From Eggerthellaceae bacterium (lineage in GTDB: Bacteria > Actinomycetota > Coriobacteriia > Coriobacteriales > Eggerthellaceae), in NCBI GenBank assembly GCA_022791455.1, contig JAAVZC010000013.1, positions 62,001-126,000 of the forward strand: a stretch of 64,000 nt of DNA. Direction: 5' to 3'. The position numbers and the translations under genes are program-made. Under the pieces are notes generated by a model. That model was not told where the DNA came from and did no database searches. It saw nothing but the letters and a program-made list of their open reading frames with translations. This document shows, piece by piece, positions 8,581 through 17,923 of this stretch (its first letter is position 1; each line of letters starts with the position of its first letter).

Positions 8581-10158
8581 ATGGAAGCCAAGAAGGTGCT
8601 GGTTACCGAGAAGATCGCCGACGTGGGGCTGCAGACCCTGCGGGCCAAGGGCTACGAAGTGGACGTGAAGCTGGGGCTTTCGCCCGAGCAGCTGAAAAAG
8701 GACATCGTCGACTACGATGCCCTTATCGTACGCTCCGCCACTGCGGTGACCGCCGATGTGCTTGACGCCGCGGAGAACCTGAAGATCATCGGCCGCGCCG
8801 GCGTGACGGTGGACAACATCGACATCGAAGCCGCTACCGAGCGGGACATCATCGTGTGCAACGCCCCCGTGTCCAACATCGTCACCGCCGCCGAGCACAC
8901 CTTCGCCCTGCTGCTGGCCTGCGCCCGCAACATCTGCCAGGCGAACGCCTCCATGCACGAGGGGAAGTGGGAGCGCATCCCCTTCACCGGCACCGAGCTC
9001 TACGAGAAGACGCTGGCCATCTTCGGCCTGGGGCGCATCGGCGGCCTGGTGGCGGAACGGGCGCGCGCTTTCGGCATGAACGTGGTGGGGCACGATCCCT
9101 ACTGCAGCCCCGAGCGGGCGCAGTCGCTAGGGGTCACGCTGCTGGAGGACGTGGACGAGATTTGCGCCATCGCCGACTTCATTACGGTGCATCTGCCCCT
9201 GACGGACGACACCTACCACATGTTCGGGCCCCGTCAGTTCTCCGCCATGAAAGACGGAGTCATTGTGGTAAACACTGCCCGCCCCGGCATCTTCGACACG
9301 AAGGTGCTTGCCGACTTTCTGGCGGCGGGGAAGGTACGCTCCTGCGGCATCGACGTGTTCGAGGATGAGCCCTGCACCGAAAGCCCCTTGCACGAGTTCC
9401 CGAACGCCATCCTCACCCCTCACATTGCGGCGGCCACCTTCGAGGCGCAGCATCGTGCCGGCGCTCAGATTGCGGAATACGTGTGGGAGGGTTTGGAAGG
9501 CTCCATCGTGCCCACCGCCATCAACATCTCGCCGCTGCCGCCGGACGTGATCGACCTGGTGGGGCCCTATGCTCCCGCCTGTCAGATGATGGGGCGCATC
9601 CTCACACAGATTAACGGCGAGATGCCCAAGGTGCTGAAAGTGGAAGCCTGCGGACTTCTGGCCCAGTCGGACATCCGGGTGCTTATCGCCGGCCTCATGG
9701 ACGGGCTTTTGTCTTACCGCCGCGTGGGCAGCATCACCCCGGCTAATGCCGAGGCGGTTGCCGCACGCCACGGCATTAAGCTGGAAGTGGCGCTTGTGCC
9801 CGATGCCGAAGAGTACGCCTCTTCCGTGCGCGCCATTGCCGACGGCACCGAGGTAGCGGCCACGGTGTTCGGCATCAGCCAATCGCCGCGCATTATTTCC
9901 CTCATGGGCTACAAGATTGACATGGTGCCCTCGAAGAACTCGCTTCTGCTGCGCTATCCGGACGCGCCGGGGCGCATCGGGGTCATCGGGACGCTTCTGG
10001 GCAACGCCGGCGTCAACATCAACACGATGCAGATTGCCGTGCGCAAAGATCAAACGGCGCTGGTGTTCTTCAACCTGGACGGCGAAGTGACCGACAAGCT
10101 GCAGCGGCAGCTGCGCGAAGCCATTCCCAGTCTTGACCTTTGGAAATTATCGCTGTAG
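8581..10158 (+). CDS. serA: D-3-phosphoglycerate dehydrogenase
   Basis: First enzyme of serine synthesis: oxidises 3-phosphoglycerate with NAD. The N-terminal half has the nucleotide-binding motif [13 protein letters not shown] (near residue 148) and the catalytic Arg, Glu and His regions NTARPG, DVFEDEP and LTPHIAAAT. The C-terminal part carries the extra substrate-binding and ACT domains of the long (type I) form, whose ACT domain usually mediates serine feedback. I place the start at ATG 8581 rather than GTG 8560 because GAGAAAGGG lies at the right distance upstream of 8581. Length is then 525 residues. Confidence 0.95.
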   Translation: MEAKKVLVTEKIADVGLQTLRAKGYEVDVKLGLSPEQLKKDIVDYDALIVRSATAVTADVLDAAENLKIIGRAGVTVDNIDIEAATERDIIVCNAPVSNIVTAAEHTFALLLACARNICQANASMHEGKWERIPFTGTELYEKTLAIFGLGRIGGLVAERARAFGMNVVGHDPYCSPERAQSLGVTLLEDVDEICAIADFITVHLPLTDDTYHMFGPRQFSAMKDGVIVVNTARPGIFDTKVLADFLAAGKVRSCGIDVFEDEPCTESPLHEFPNAILTPHIAAATFEAQHRAGAQIAEYVWEGLEGSIVPTAINISPLPPDVIDLVGPYAPACQMMGRILTQINGEMPKVLKVEACGLLAQSDIRVLIAGLMDGLLSYRRVGSITPANAEAVAARHGIKLEVALVPDAEEYASSVRAIADGTEVAATVFGISQSPRIISLMGYKIDMVPSKNSLLLRYPDAPGRIGVIGTLLGNAGVNINTMQIAVRKDQTALVFFNLDGEVTDKLQRQLREAIPSLDLWKLSL

Positions 10159-10228
10159 CTGCCCGGTCTGGCGCCACCGTTTTGGTATCATTCGCACGAG
10201 CAACCATGAGGGAAAGGAATCGCTTCTC

Positions 10229-11749
10229 ATGACCAGAAAGATCAACATCTTCGACACCACCCTGCGCGACGGCGAGCAATCGCCGGGCGCTTCCATGAAC
10301 ACCGAGGAGAAGCTCGTCATTGCCCGCCAGCTGCTGCGGCTGAACGTGGACATCATCGAGGCGGGCTTTCCCATCTCCAGCCCCGGCGACTTCGAGAGCG
10401 TGCGCCGCATTGCGGAACTTGCGGGGGATCGCGCCGTTGTCTGCGGCCTCACCCGCGCCATCGACAAGGACATCGAGGTGTGCGCCGACGCGCTGAAGTA
10501 CGCCAAGCGCCCCCGCATCCACACCGGCCTGGGCGTTTCCCCGTCTCATTTGCACGACAAGCTGCGCATCACCGAGGAGCAGTGCATCGAGCGGGCCATT
10601 CATGCCGTCTCCTACGCGAAGACCTTCGTGGACGACGTGCAGTTCTACGCCGAGGATGCCGGCCGCTCCGACTACGATTTCCTGGTGAAGGTAATTCAGG
10701 CGGTCGTCGACGCCGGCGCCACCGTGGTGAATATCCCCGACACCACCGGCTATTCGCTGCCGGAAGAGTTCGGTGCCCGCATCGCCTACCTCATGGAGAA
10801 CGTGCGCGGCATCGAGAACGTCACCGTTTCCGTCCACTGCCACAACGACCTGGGCATGGCCACCGCCCTTGCCATGGCCGGCGTGAAGAACGGCGCCACC
10901 CAAGTGGAGTGCACCATCAACGGCCTGGGGGAGCGCGCCGGCAACACCGCTATGGAAGAAGTGGTGATGGCCATCCGCATGCACGAGGAAGAACTGAACG
11001 CGCACACCGACATCAACACCCGCGAGTTCGTGAAGGCCAGCCGCCTCGTGTCCTCCATCACCGGAATGAACGTGCAGGCGAACAAGGCCATCGTGGGAGC
11101 GAATGCCTTCGCCCATTCCTCCGGCATCCATCAGGACGGCGTGCTGAAGAAGCGTGACACCTACGAGATCATCGACCCGGCAGATGTGGGCGCCGGTGCC
11201 AGCCAGATTGTGCTGACCGCCCGCAGCGGCCATGCGGCCCTGAACCACCGTCTGGAAGAGCTGGGCTACGAGTTCTCCGGCGAGGAGCTGGACAAAATTT
11301 ATGAGGCCTTCCTCAACATGGCGGACAAGAAGAAGGAAGTCTACGACGAGGATCTGGAGTCGCTGGTCAACGAGCGCGACCGCGAGGAAACCGCCATTTA
11401 CAGCCTGTCCGCCGTGCAGGTGAGCTGCGGCTTCCCCTTGAAGCCCACCGCCACCGTCACGCTGACCGGCCCGGACGGCATCGCCCGCACCGTTTGCGAA
11501 TGGGGCACCGGTCCCATTGACGCCATCTACAAGGCCATCGATTCCATCGTGCAGGTGGACAATGACCTCTCCGAGTTCTCGGTGCAGGCGGTCACCCGCG
11601 GCATCGACGCCTTGGGCGAGGTGACGGTGCGCGTCAAGGCCTCCGGCGGGGAAGTGTTCACCGGCCGCGGCGCCGACGGCGACATTATCGTCTCTTCGGC
11701 GAAGGCCTACTTGAACGCCCTGAACCGCCTGCTGGCGGACCGCCGATAA
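10229..11749 (+). CDS. leuA: 2-isopropylmalate synthase
   Basis: Condenses 2-oxoisovalerate with acetyl-CoA, the entry to leucine synthesis. The catalytic TIM-barrel start [14 protein letters not shown] and the metal-binding HCHNDLGMA motif are present, and the C-terminal 120 residues fit the LeuA allosteric dimer domain. The ATG at 10229 is chosen over an upstream in-frame codon at 10133 because it has GGGAAAGGA 10 bases upstream and the upstream codon overlaps serA. Length is 506 residues. leuB, leuC and leuD are not adjacent; a homocitrate or citramalate synthase activity is a weaker alternative. Confidence 0.9.
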   Translation: MTRKINIFDTTLRDGEQSPGASMNTEEKLVIARQLLRLNVDIIEAGFPISSPGDFESVRRIAELAGDRAVVCGLTRAIDKDIEVCADALKYAKRPRIHTGLGVSPSHLHDKLRITEEQCIERAIHAVSYAKTFVDDVQFYAEDAGRSDYDFLVKVIQAVVDAGATVVNIPDTTGYSLPEEFGARIAYLMENVRGIENVTVSVHCHNDLGMATALAMAGVKNGATQVECTINGLGERAGNTAMEEVVMAIRMHEEELNAHTDINTREFVKASRLVSSITGMNVQANKAIVGANAFAHSSGIHQDGVLKKRDTYEIIDPADVGAGASQIVLTARSGHAALNHRLEELGYEFSGEELDKIYEAFLNMADKKKEVYDEDLESLVNERDREETAIYSLSAVQVSCGFPLKPTATVTLTGPDGIARTVCEWGTGPIDAIYKAIDSIVQVDNDLSEFSVQAVTRGIDALGEVTVRVKASGGEVFTGRGADGDIIVSSAKAYLNALNRLLADRR

Positions 11750-11761
11750 CTCGGACTCGAT

Positions 11762-11797
11762 AAGGGGAGGGGCCCATGTGCCCTTCCCCTTTGTTTT
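11762..11797 (+). terminator. rho-independent terminator of leuA
   Basis: A G-rich arm (AAGGGGAGGG at 11762-11771) pairs with CCCTTCCCCTT at 11781-11791, with one bulged base, and is followed by TTGTTTT. It lies between leuA and the symporter gene. Confidence 0.8.
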
Positions 11798-11822
11798 GGT
11801 TTTTGCCTGAAGGAGGGTTTGC

Positions 11823-13103
11823 ATGTCAAAAACTGGAACCGATGCCCAGAAGCCCTGGTTTAAGCGGCTTTCACTTACCACCTGGATCTTCATCGCCCTG
11901 GTGGCCGGCGTCTTCGTCGGCTTCTTCATGCAGGGGACGGCCGATTTCGCCGCCACCTACATCAAGCCGTTCGGCACCATCTTCCTGAACTTGCTCAAGT
12001 TCATCTGCGTGCCGCTCGTGCTTTTCTCCATCATCTGCGGCGTCATCTCTTTGGACGACGCCCGAAAGGTGGGCTCCATTGGGGGCAAAACCATCGTGCT
12101 TTATCTGCTGACCACCGTGTTCGCGGTGTGCATCGGGCTGCTCTTCGCCAACGTGCTTAATGTGGGCGCCGGCTATACGCTCTCGGCGGAAGAGCTGGCC
12201 TACGAAGCCGCGGAGTCTCCTTCGTTCATCGACACCATCGTGAACATCTTCCCCTCTAACTTCCTGGATCCGATGGTGCAGGCAACCATGCTGCAGGTCA
12301 TCGTCATCGGGCTGTTCTTCGGCTTTGGCATCATGTTCGTGGGGGAGAAAGCCACCATAGTCAAGGACTTCTGCATTGCCATGGCGGAAGTATGCATGAA
12401 GGTGATGCAGGGCATCCTGTACCTGGCGCCTATTGGCGTGTTCGGTTTGTTAGTGCCGGTTGTCGCCGCTAATGGCCCGGACATTTTAGGGCCGCTCATG
12501 TGGCTCATCGCCGTCATGGCCATCGCCTGCGTGGTGCAGGTGGGATTGGTCTACACCGGCCTCATCAAGTTTTTGGCCCGCAAGAGCCCGCTCAAGTTCC
12601 TGAAAGGCGAGGCACCGGTCATGAGTTTCGCCTTCGCCTCTGCCTCTTCCATGGGCACGCTGCCCATCAACATGGAATGCGCCGAGAAAATGGGGGTCTC
12701 CAAAGAGGTCACTTCCTTTGTGCTGCCCCTGGGCGCCACCATCAATATGGACGGCACCTCCATCTACCAGGGAATTTGCGCGGTGTTCATCGCGCAGGTA
12801 TTCGGCATCGACCTTTCCATTGGCGCTCAGGTGACCATTGTGCTCACCGCCCTTCTGGCCTCCATCGGCACCGCCGGCGTACCGGGCTCTGGCATGATCA
12901 TGCTGGCGCTCGTGCTCGGCAGCGTGGGACTGCCGCTGGAGGGCATCGCGCTTGTGGCCGGCGTCGACCGCATTCTGGACATGCTGCGCACCACGGTGAA
13001 TGTCACCGGCGACGGCGCAGTGGCGCAAGTGGTGGATGCCATGGAGAAGCGCAAAATGGCAAAACGAGCGCAAGCTGCCGAGCCGGCAGGAGCCGTGGAG
13101 TAG
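11823..13103 (+). CDS. dicarboxylate/amino acid:cation symporter (DAACS family)
   Basis: Sodium- or proton-coupled uptake of glutamate, aspartate or C4-dicarboxylates across the cytoplasmic membrane. Eight or so membrane segments are visible, plus the substrate-site motifs SSMGTLP (near residue 277) and NMDGTS (near residue 308) of the GltP/DctA family. Length 426 is typical. GAAGGAGGG precedes the ATG. It has its own upstream and downstream terminators, so it is probably monocistronic. The exact substrate cannot be read from sequence. Confidence 0.92.
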   Translation: MSKTGTDAQKPWFKRLSLTTWIFIALVAGVFVGFFMQGTADFAATYIKPFGTIFLNLLKFICVPLVLFSIICGVISLDDARKVGSIGGKTIVLYLLTTVFAVCIGLLFANVLNVGAGYTLSAEELAYEAAESPSFIDTIVNIFPSNFLDPMVQATMLQVIVIGLFFGFGIMFVGEKATIVKDFCIAMAEVCMKVMQGILYLAPIGVFGLLVPVVAANGPDILGPLMWLIAVMAIACVVQVGLVYTGLIKFLARKSPLKFLKGEAPVMSFAFASASSMGTLPINMECAEKMGVSKEVTSFVLPLGATINMDGTSIYQGICAVFIAQVFGIDLSIGAQVTIVLTALLASIGTAGVPGSGMIMLALVLGSVGLPLEGIALVAGVDRILDMLRTTVNVTGDGAVAQVVDAMEKRKMAKRAQAAEPAGAVE

Positions 13104-13139
13104 CTTCGCCGATCAAATACTTGCGAAATGCTGACGGAT

Positions 13140-13177
13140 TGAAGAGGATAGGCTGCACGAGGCTTATCCTCTTTTCA
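13140..13177 (+). terminator. rho-independent terminator of the symporter gene
   Basis: AAGAGGATA at about 13142-13150 pairs with TATCCTCTT at about 13165-13173 around a 14-base loop, followed by TTC. It lies 20 bases before the coaD start. Confidence 0.7.
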
Positions 13178-13197
13178 TTGATGAAAGGAGATGCCCC

Positions 13198-13698
13198 TTG
13201 AAGCGAGCCCTCGTTCCCGGCACGTTCGACCCTATAACGTCCGGCCATATCGACATCATCACCCGTTCCACCCACATCGCCGACGAGATCATCGTCGCGG
13301 TGGCACCGTCTGTGAAGAAGAACCCCCTGTTCACCCTGGAGGAAAGGGTAGAGCTTGCCAGAGCGGCCACCGCCCATTTGCCTACGGTGACCGTGGTGCC
13401 GCTGGAAGGGCTGCTGGTGGAGTTTGCCCGCAAGATGGGGGCGAGCGCGGTCGTGAAGGGCCTGCGCGCCATCACTGACTTCGAGTACGAGTTCCAGCAG
13501 ACGGCCCTCAACTACGAGATCGACCCGAAGCTTGAGACCATATTCATCATGTCTCCGCCTCACTACATGTACCTCTCCTCATCCATCGTCCGCGAAATCG
13601 CCTCCATGAACGGCCCGCTGGACACCTTCGTCCCCGATTGCGTGCAAAAGGCCCTTCGGGAGAAATTCGGGGCCGAGGACTTCGATTTGAAACAATAG
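13198..13698 (+). CDS. coaD: phosphopantetheine adenylyltransferase
   Basis: Transfers AMP from ATP to 4'-phosphopantetheine in coenzyme A synthesis. It shows the nucleotidyltransferase TxGH-type motif FDPITSGHID at residues 10-19 and the YLSSSIVRE segment near residue 123. Length 166 is standard. The start codon is TTG, chosen because AAAGGAG lies directly upstream; the only nearby ATG is out of frame. coaBC is at 38.9 kb in this window. Confidence 0.95.
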   Translation: MKRALVPGTFDPITSGHIDIITRSTHIADEIIVAVAPSVKKNPLFTLEERVELARAATAHLPTVTVVPLEGLLVEFARKMGASAVVKGLRAITDFEYEFQQTALNYEIDPKLETIFIMSPPHYMYLSSSIVREIASMNGPLDTFVPDCVQKALREKFGAEDFDLKQ

Positions 13699-13751
13699 CG
13701 GGTACAATTTCCCCCTGCACCTGACTATTACGATCGCCAAGGAGGAGCCCC

Positions 13752-15008
13752 ATGGCCCTTGATTTCCTGCGGGAAGAAGACCCGCAAATTGCCGACGCCC
13801 TGAACGCCGAGCTGACCCGCCAGCGCGATTCCATCGAGCTCATCGCGTCCGAGAACTTCACATCTCGTGCCGTCATGGAGGCAGTGGGCAGCGTTCTCAC
13901 CAACAAGTACGCTGAAGGGTACCCTGGCAAGCGCTACTACGGCGGCTGCGAGAAGGTGGACGTGGTGGAACGGCTCGCTTGCGAGCGCGCCTGCGAGCTG
14001 TACGGCGCGAACTTCGCCAACGTGCAGCCCCATTCCGGTGCGAGCGCCAACTTCGGCGCCTACCTGGCGCTTGTGAAGCCGGGCGAGACGGTCATGGGCA
14101 TGAGCCTGGACCACGGCGGGCACCTCACTCACGGCTCCCCGGTGAACTTCTCCGGCCTCATGTACCACATGGTTTCCTACGGCCTTGACCCGGAAACCGA
14201 GCTCATCGACTACGTTGCCATGGAGAAACTGGCGAAGGAGACCCGCCCCAAGATGATCATCGGCGGCGCAAGCGCCTACCCGCGCGTCATCGATTTCGAG
14301 CGCATGGCCGCCATCGCGAAGTCGGTGGACGCTTACTTCATGGTGGACATGGCCCACATCGCCGGCCTCGTGGCTGCCGGGCTGCACCCGAGCCCGGTGC
14401 CCTTCGCCGACGTGGTCACCTCTACCAGCCATAAGACCCTGCGCGGCCCGCGCGGCGGCTTCATCCTCACCAACAACGAGGACATTGCGAAGAAGATCAA
14501 CAAGGCCATCTTCCCCGGCGCTCAGGGCGGCCCGCTCATGCACGTCATCGCCGGCAAGGCCGTGGCCTTCGGCGAGGCACTCAAGCCCGCCTACAAGCAG
14601 TACGGTAAGGACATCATCGCTAACTGCGCGGCGCTTGGCGAGGGCATGACCGAAGGGGGCCTGCGCCTGGTCTCCGGCGGCACCGACAACCATCTGTGCC
14701 TGGTAGACCTCACCCCGGCCCAAGTGACCGGCAAGGACGCCGAGAAGCTGCTGGAAACCGTTGGGATCACGGTGAACAAGAACTCCATCCCCAACGAGCC
14801 CCTCTCGCCCTTCGTCACCAGCGGCATCCGCGTGGGCAGCGCCGCCGCCACAACGCGCGGCCTCACCGCCCAGGATTTCCACACCGTGGGCCAGTGCATC
14901 GCCAAGACCGTCTTCGCCAAAGACGACGAAGCGGAGCTGGCGAAGGTGCGCGCCACCATCGACGCCATCCTGAAAGCTCACCCGCTCTATCCAGGTTTGG
15001 AGTACTAG
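13752..15008 (+). CDS. glyA: serine hydroxymethyltransferase
   Basis: PLP enzyme interconverting serine and glycine with tetrahydrofolate. The PLP lysine is K228 in [14 protein letters not shown], and the N-terminal [13 protein letters not shown] and the [11 protein letters not shown] segments are diagnostic. Length 418 is normal. CAAGGAGGAG precedes the ATG, and a TACAAT hexamer at 13703-13708 could be its -10. It lies 3.6 kb beyond the serCA genes that supply serine. Confidence 0.98.
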   Translation: MALDFLREEDPQIADALNAELTRQRDSIELIASENFTSRAVMEAVGSVLTNKYAEGYPGKRYYGGCEKVDVVERLACERACELYGANFANVQPHSGASANFGAYLALVKPGETVMGMSLDHGGHLTHGSPVNFSGLMYHMVSYGLDPETELIDYVAMEKLAKETRPKMIIGGASAYPRVIDFERMAAIAKSVDAYFMVDMAHIAGLVAAGLHPSPVPFADVVTSTSHKTLRGPRGGFILTNNEDIAKKINKAIFPGAQGGPLMHVIAGKAVAFGEALKPAYKQYGKDIIANCAALGEGMTEGGLRLVSGGTDNHLCLVDLTPAQVTGKDAEKLLETVGITVNKNSIPNEPLSPFVTSGIRVGSAAATTRGLTAQDFHTVGQCIAKTVFAKDDEAELAKVRATIDAILKAHPLYPGLEY

Positions 15009-15129
15009 CCAACCTGGATCGGGGCCACGGTGGCCGGAGGGTTTTCCGCCCACGCACCCCGCTGATCCCGCGTCGATCGCGATTAAGGAAGCGACGCAAA
15101 GATTTTCAGCAAAAGGTGCACCAAGATGC

Positions 15130-15163
15130 AGAAGCGACCCTGAAAATCGGGTCGCTTCTTTTC
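15130..15163 (+). terminator. rho-independent terminator of glyA
   Basis: AGAAGCGACC at 15130-15139 pairs with GGTCGCTTCT at 15150-15159 around a 10-base loop, followed by TTTTC. Confidence 0.85.
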
Positions 15164-15166
15164 AGG

Positions 15167-15193
15167 AAGACAACCAACTGTCTGACTTGTCTT
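15167..15193 (-). repeat. 27-bp repeat, copy 1
   Basis: Begins AAGACAACCAACT and ends CTTGTCTT. It is the reverse complement of the copies at 15282-15309 and 19418-19444, with two mismatches to the former. Each copy is itself an imperfect palindrome with 7-bp arms AAGACAA and TTGTCTT. Confidence 0.8.
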
Positions 15194-15281
15194 CTGTTCA
15201 CCTTAGTCTTCCGAGTTGCACTCCAACCGATGCCGTAAGCTCTAACTAGGGCGAACCGATCAGGTTCCTTTAGTTCGAAAC

Positions 15282-15309
15282 AAGACACGTCAGACGGTTG
15301 GTTGTCTTG
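15282..15309 (+). repeat. 27-bp repeat, copy 2
   Basis: Begins AAGACACGTCAGACGG and ends TTGGTTGTCTTG. It is inverted relative to copy 1 (88 bases apart) and in the same orientation as copy 3 near 19.4 kb. Similarity to copy 3 continues outward on the left side as a CGAAAC-type stretch. Confidence 0.8.
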
Positions 15310-15381
15310 CAAGTGAGGCTTTCGTCGGCTATCAGCTTAACGCATCGGACATTGGATATTTAGTCAGGAAAGAAGGTGAAG

Positions 15382-15855
15382 ATGCAGTTCGGTTTCTCGG
15401 CGGTCGGCTTGGTCATGCTCGCCATGCTGTTCGTGCCTAACATAATCTGGGGGAGAAGGCGGCCCCTCGGGTACAGCGAAATCGCAGAGCGCGAGAGCCC
15501 TGCACTCTGCATCCTCGAGCGCGTCGGCCAGGTCGCCGTCACGGTCTCGGCCCTGGTTTTCGTCTGCCCGGAGGGCTACGCCATGCCCTGGCTCTTGTGG
15601 CTCGCGCCGGCGTTTGCCCTGATGCTGCTCTACGAGGCTGCCTGGGTGCGCTACTTTAGAAGCGATGGGGAAGTACGGGACATGTATCGGCCTTTGGGCT
15701 TCATCCCTGTGCCCTTGGCGACGCTCCCGGTGGCGGCGTTCGTCCTTCTGGGCGTCTGGCAGCAGTCGCCGATCGCAGTTGCTGCCGCCATAGTCCTCGG
15801 TGTCGGCCACATCGGCATACACCTCAGCCATCTCAAGGATTGCCGGAAAGCGTGA
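15382..15855 (+). CDS. small multipass membrane protein, function unknown
   Basis: 157 residues with about five hydrophobic segments (roughly residues 3-24, 48-65, 67-88, 108-126 and 130-150) and short charged loops; no catalytic motif recognised. A GRRRPLGYSEI segment follows the first helix. The ATG at 15382 has AGGAAAGAAGG at good spacing; a GTG two codons upstream is the alternative. It is the first gene inside the repeat-bracketed segment, with its end 46 bases from the convergent GNAT gene. Not recognised beyond family-unknown small membrane proteins. Confidence 0.65.
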   Translation: MQFGFSAVGLVMLAMLFVPNIIWGRRRPLGYSEIAERESPALCILERVGQVAVTVSALVFVCPEGYAMPWLLWLAPAFALMLLYEAAWVRYFRSDGEVRDMYRPLGFIPVPLATLPVAAFVLLGVWQQSPIAVAAAIVLGVGHIGIHLSHLKDCRKA

Positions 15856-15901
15856 CGCCTTCGACGACCAGACACGAAATCTGCTCGTTGGCGGCGGAGC
15901 C

Positions 15902-16360
15902 CTACTGCGCCCGAGGTAATTTTTTCATCAGGTAATTGACAAGACGCTCCCCATCGCGCGCGACGATGTTCTCGCATACAATCATATAGCCTCTTGTCTC
16001 GAAGAACGGCCTCGCCGTAATCGACGCATAGGTCGAGACGCTGCCGGGGGCAAGCGCCTCAAGGGCATCGCACAGCGCGGCGCCGACGCCTTCTCCCTGG
16101 TGGTCCTTGTGCACGAAGAGCCTGTCGAGGTACCCGGTCTCGTCGATGTCGCCGAACCCGACGATCCTGCCATCTTCCTCGGCGACAAGAGCGCCGTTTG
16201 CAAGCAGCGAAGCGCTCCAAGCGTCAAGGTCGTCGCAGCCGGACACCCACGCACGCAGCTGGCCGGGCGTGTAGTCGTCCTTGCAAACCTCGCGGATGGT
16301 CTCGCGAAAGAGCTGCGCGGTCGCTTCGGCGTCTTCGGGACTGTATGCGCGTATCAGCAT
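15902..16360 (-). CDS. GNAT-family N-acetyltransferase
   Basis: 152-residue single-domain acetyltransferase that would use acetyl-CoA; substrate unknown. The acetyl-CoA pyrophosphate-binding signature (R/Q)xxGxG is visible as HQGEGVGAAL near residue 90, after the beta-strand segment GYLDRLFVHKD. The N-terminal LIRAYSPEDAEATAQLF is typical of the fold. Its ATG lies inside the last codons of the upstream kinase gene (7-base overlap), so the two form a coupled pair on the minus strand. It may modify a small molecule or peptide; nothing in sequence decides this. Confidence 0.85.
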   Translation of the reverse strand: MLIRAYSPEDAEATAQLFRETIREVCKDDYTPGQLRAWVSGCDDLDAWSASLLANGALVAEEDGRIVGFGDIDETGYLDRLFVHKDHQGEGVGAALCDALEALAPGSVSTYASITARPFFETRGYMIVCENIVARDGERLVNYLMKKLPRAQ

Positions 16361-16887
16361 CGAGAGATGGTCTCCTTGTACACCTTATCCGCATCGTAGG
16401 GGAACTCGACGGGGATGGCGATGTACCTTCCTGCGGCGCACTGCGTTGCGTAGTGCGCGTTCTCTCTAACCAGCTCCGCTTCGGAAAGGTCGGAGTCGTC
16501 CAAGCGCGTCTCTGCGACATTGGCGTGTTTTGCGATGTCGTCGAAGCGGCCCCTGATGTAGTCTTCGCTCATCGTGAGGCAATAGGCGGCGATGTTCTCA
16601 AGCTCATCGTCATCGAACGAGTCTTTCCAGTTGCCCGGAATGTAGCCGCCTTCGATGACAAGGTCCTGTTGGTTCTCTATCGCCGTCTTTGCCATCTCGG
16701 AAAGGATGGGCCACAGGAACTCCTCCATCTCCTCATCGTCGTAGGGGGTGAGCGCGGTGCGGCCTGACCGGATAAGCCCCATCTTCAGAAGGTCGACGGA
16801 GAGCGTGAGTGCGCCGGTCTCCCTGGCGATCTTCGTTGCCAAGAGGGTCTTTCCCGTGTGGCTCGCTCCGGTGATGAGGGTTACCAT
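16354..16887 (-). CDS. P-loop kinase/ATPase of unknown substrate
   Basis: 177-residue single-domain nucleotide-binding protein. The Walker A motif GASHTGKT is at residues 7-14 and a DLVIEGGYIPG strand near residue 70 fits a zeta-toxin/2-phosphoglycerate-kinase-like small-molecule kinase fold; the rest is acidic and helical. ATG 16887 is preferred over the longer in-frame start at 16941 because ACAGGAG sits just upstream. It overlaps the GNAT gene by 7 bases. Phosphorylation of a small molecule or antibiotic is conceivable, but the substrate is unknown. Confidence 0.75.
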   Translation of the reverse strand: MVTLITGASHTGKTLLATKIARETGALTLSVDLLKMGLIRSGRTALTPYDDEEMEEFLWPILSEMAKTAIENQQDLVIEGGYIPGNWKDSFDDDELENIAAYCLTMSEDYIRGRFDDIAKHANVAETRLDDSDLSEAELVRENAHYATQCAAGRYIAIPVEFPYDADKVYKETISRC

Positions 16888-17116
16888 CGGTTTCTCCTGT
16901 TTCTGGACGCTCTGTAAAGTCAAGTTTTGTTGCGAATCCATTTCGGTGTTCTCACAGCATGGGGCTTGCTGATCTCGGAATCATTATCTCACGCTACGCA
17001 AGATGACAGCAGTGACGACATATTGCATGAACCGATACCCTTGGCTTTAATGCGGTGTTGTTTTGTGTCGTCAGCATCGATTCGATGGCGTCAGGTTGGT
17101 CTGGTTGGCTCTATGA
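16888..17116. other. divergent intergenic region, kinase / tetR
   Basis: Separates the minus-strand kinase-GNAT pair from the plus-strand tetR gene. It is visibly less G+C rich than the flanks. Apart from the operator next to tetR I see no gene or strong hairpin. Confidence 0.5.
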
Positions 17117-17139
17117 TTTACAATTGTAAACAATATACT
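17117..17139 (+). promoter_or_regulatory. TetR operator and -10 of the tetR gene
   Basis: A perfect 14-bp palindrome TTTACAATTGTAAA at 17117-17130 is followed by a -10-like TATACT at 17134-17139, 18 bases before the tetR ATG. Related half-sites recur in front of the next gene, so this is the likely autoregulatory site. Confidence 0.75.
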
Positions 17140-17157
17140 CTTGATAGGAAGGCGTAG

Positions 17158-17745
17158 ATGGTTGGCTACGAGATAAACCCAAGAACGCAACGCGCTCAAG
17201 ATGCGCTCCTTTCGGCGACGAGAATGCTTGCTTCTGAAAAGCCGACTGCGGAGATCACCTTAACTGAGATAGCGAAAGAAGCCGGCGTGAGCCGACCGAC
17301 TATATACAAGCTTTACGACGATGTCGACACCCTCGTTGCCGCAAGCGCGACCGCGTTTATTGGTGAGATCCTCGACGGCGCGCAGGACTCGGTGCGGGGC
17401 CTTGCGGGTAAAGAGTACATGGATGCCCTCATGTCCGCTTTCGTTGAAGGGGTTTATGAGCAACGCGAGTTTGCCCACAATGTTATGTATGGCACCGCCA
17501 TGCCCAAGGTGTACGACTATGTGATAAGGCTGCTTGATTCCATGATGGCCGAGCACCTGATAGGCAGAAGGCTTAATGCTGGCGGTACGGGTGTGGATGA
17601 CCGTAGGCAGGCAATCGCCGCTGGGGTCGTATGGCTTCTGGGGGTTTGGTTGGGTTCCGACTTTGAAGGAGAGAACAAGCCGTCGAAAATGGCGTCGAGG
17701 CTTTCGAATGTTCTTTACGGTCTCTCAGAAGGCCAGATTCCATAG
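17158..17745 (+). CDS. TetR/AcrR-family transcriptional regulator
   Basis: 195-residue ligand-responsive repressor. The N-terminal helix-turn-helix is ITLTEIAKEAGVSRPTIYKLYDDVDTL (near residues 34-61), with the SRxTxYxxF-like recognition helix; the C-terminal two thirds is the helical ligand domain. The upstream palindrome TTTACAATTGTAAA and two related sites before the downstream gene predict that it represses itself and the membrane-anchored SRPBCC gene. TAGGAAGGCG precedes the ATG. Base composition is less G+C rich than the housekeeping neighbours, which fits transfer. Confidence 0.92.
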   Translation: MVGYEINPRTQRAQDALLSATRMLASEKPTAEITLTEIAKEAGVSRPTIYKLYDDVDTLVAASATAFIGEILDGAQDSVRGLAGKEYMDALMSAFVEGVYEQREFAHNVMYGTAMPKVYDYVIRLLDSMMAEHLIGRRLNAGGTGVDDRRQAIAAGVVWLLGVWLGSDFEGENKPSKMASRLSNVLYGLSEGQIP

Positions 17746-17753
17746 TTCTCATA

Positions 17754-17786
17754 TTGACTTACAAATGTAAATAAAATACACTTGTA
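17754..17786 (+). promoter_or_regulatory. promoter with two TetR-type operators before the SRPBCC gene
   Basis: -35 TTGACT (17754-17759) and -10 TACACT (17777-17782) are spaced by 17 bp. Two dyads overlap them: TTACA-AA-TGTAA at 17759-17770 and TACA-CT-TGTA at 17777-17786, both variants of the tetR operator. Binding would cover the whole promoter. The transcript has a leader of about 130 bases before the coding start. Confidence 0.75.
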
Positions 17787-17923
17787 AACAAAAGGGGCGC
17801 AGATGCACCATGCTGGCTGCCCCGATGCGGTCTTGCCGGCAAGACTACCTTATAGGTTCGGAGTGCGAAAGGATTCTGCGCTCCGCCAACAAGGCTTCGA
17901 CGGAGCCTGGGAGGTGTTTTGCT

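Larger units (their letters stand above)
15009..15381. other. intergenic region with terminator and a pair of inverted 27-bp repeats
   Basis: No convincing gene in these 373 bases. The first 120 bases hold a weak G+C hairpin around 15030-15053 and the glyA terminator (15130-15163). The rest is a 143-base unit, 15167-15309, flanked by inverted copies of a 27-bp repeat with an unremarkable 88-base middle. It marks the left edge of the accessory segment that ends near 19444. Confidence 0.6.

Noticed and set aside
10070..11956. A 628-codon antisense frame over leuA (similar long ones lie over pta/glf and ileS).
   Set aside because: Third-position G+C bias leaves the opposite strand open; no ribosome site or recognisable domain.
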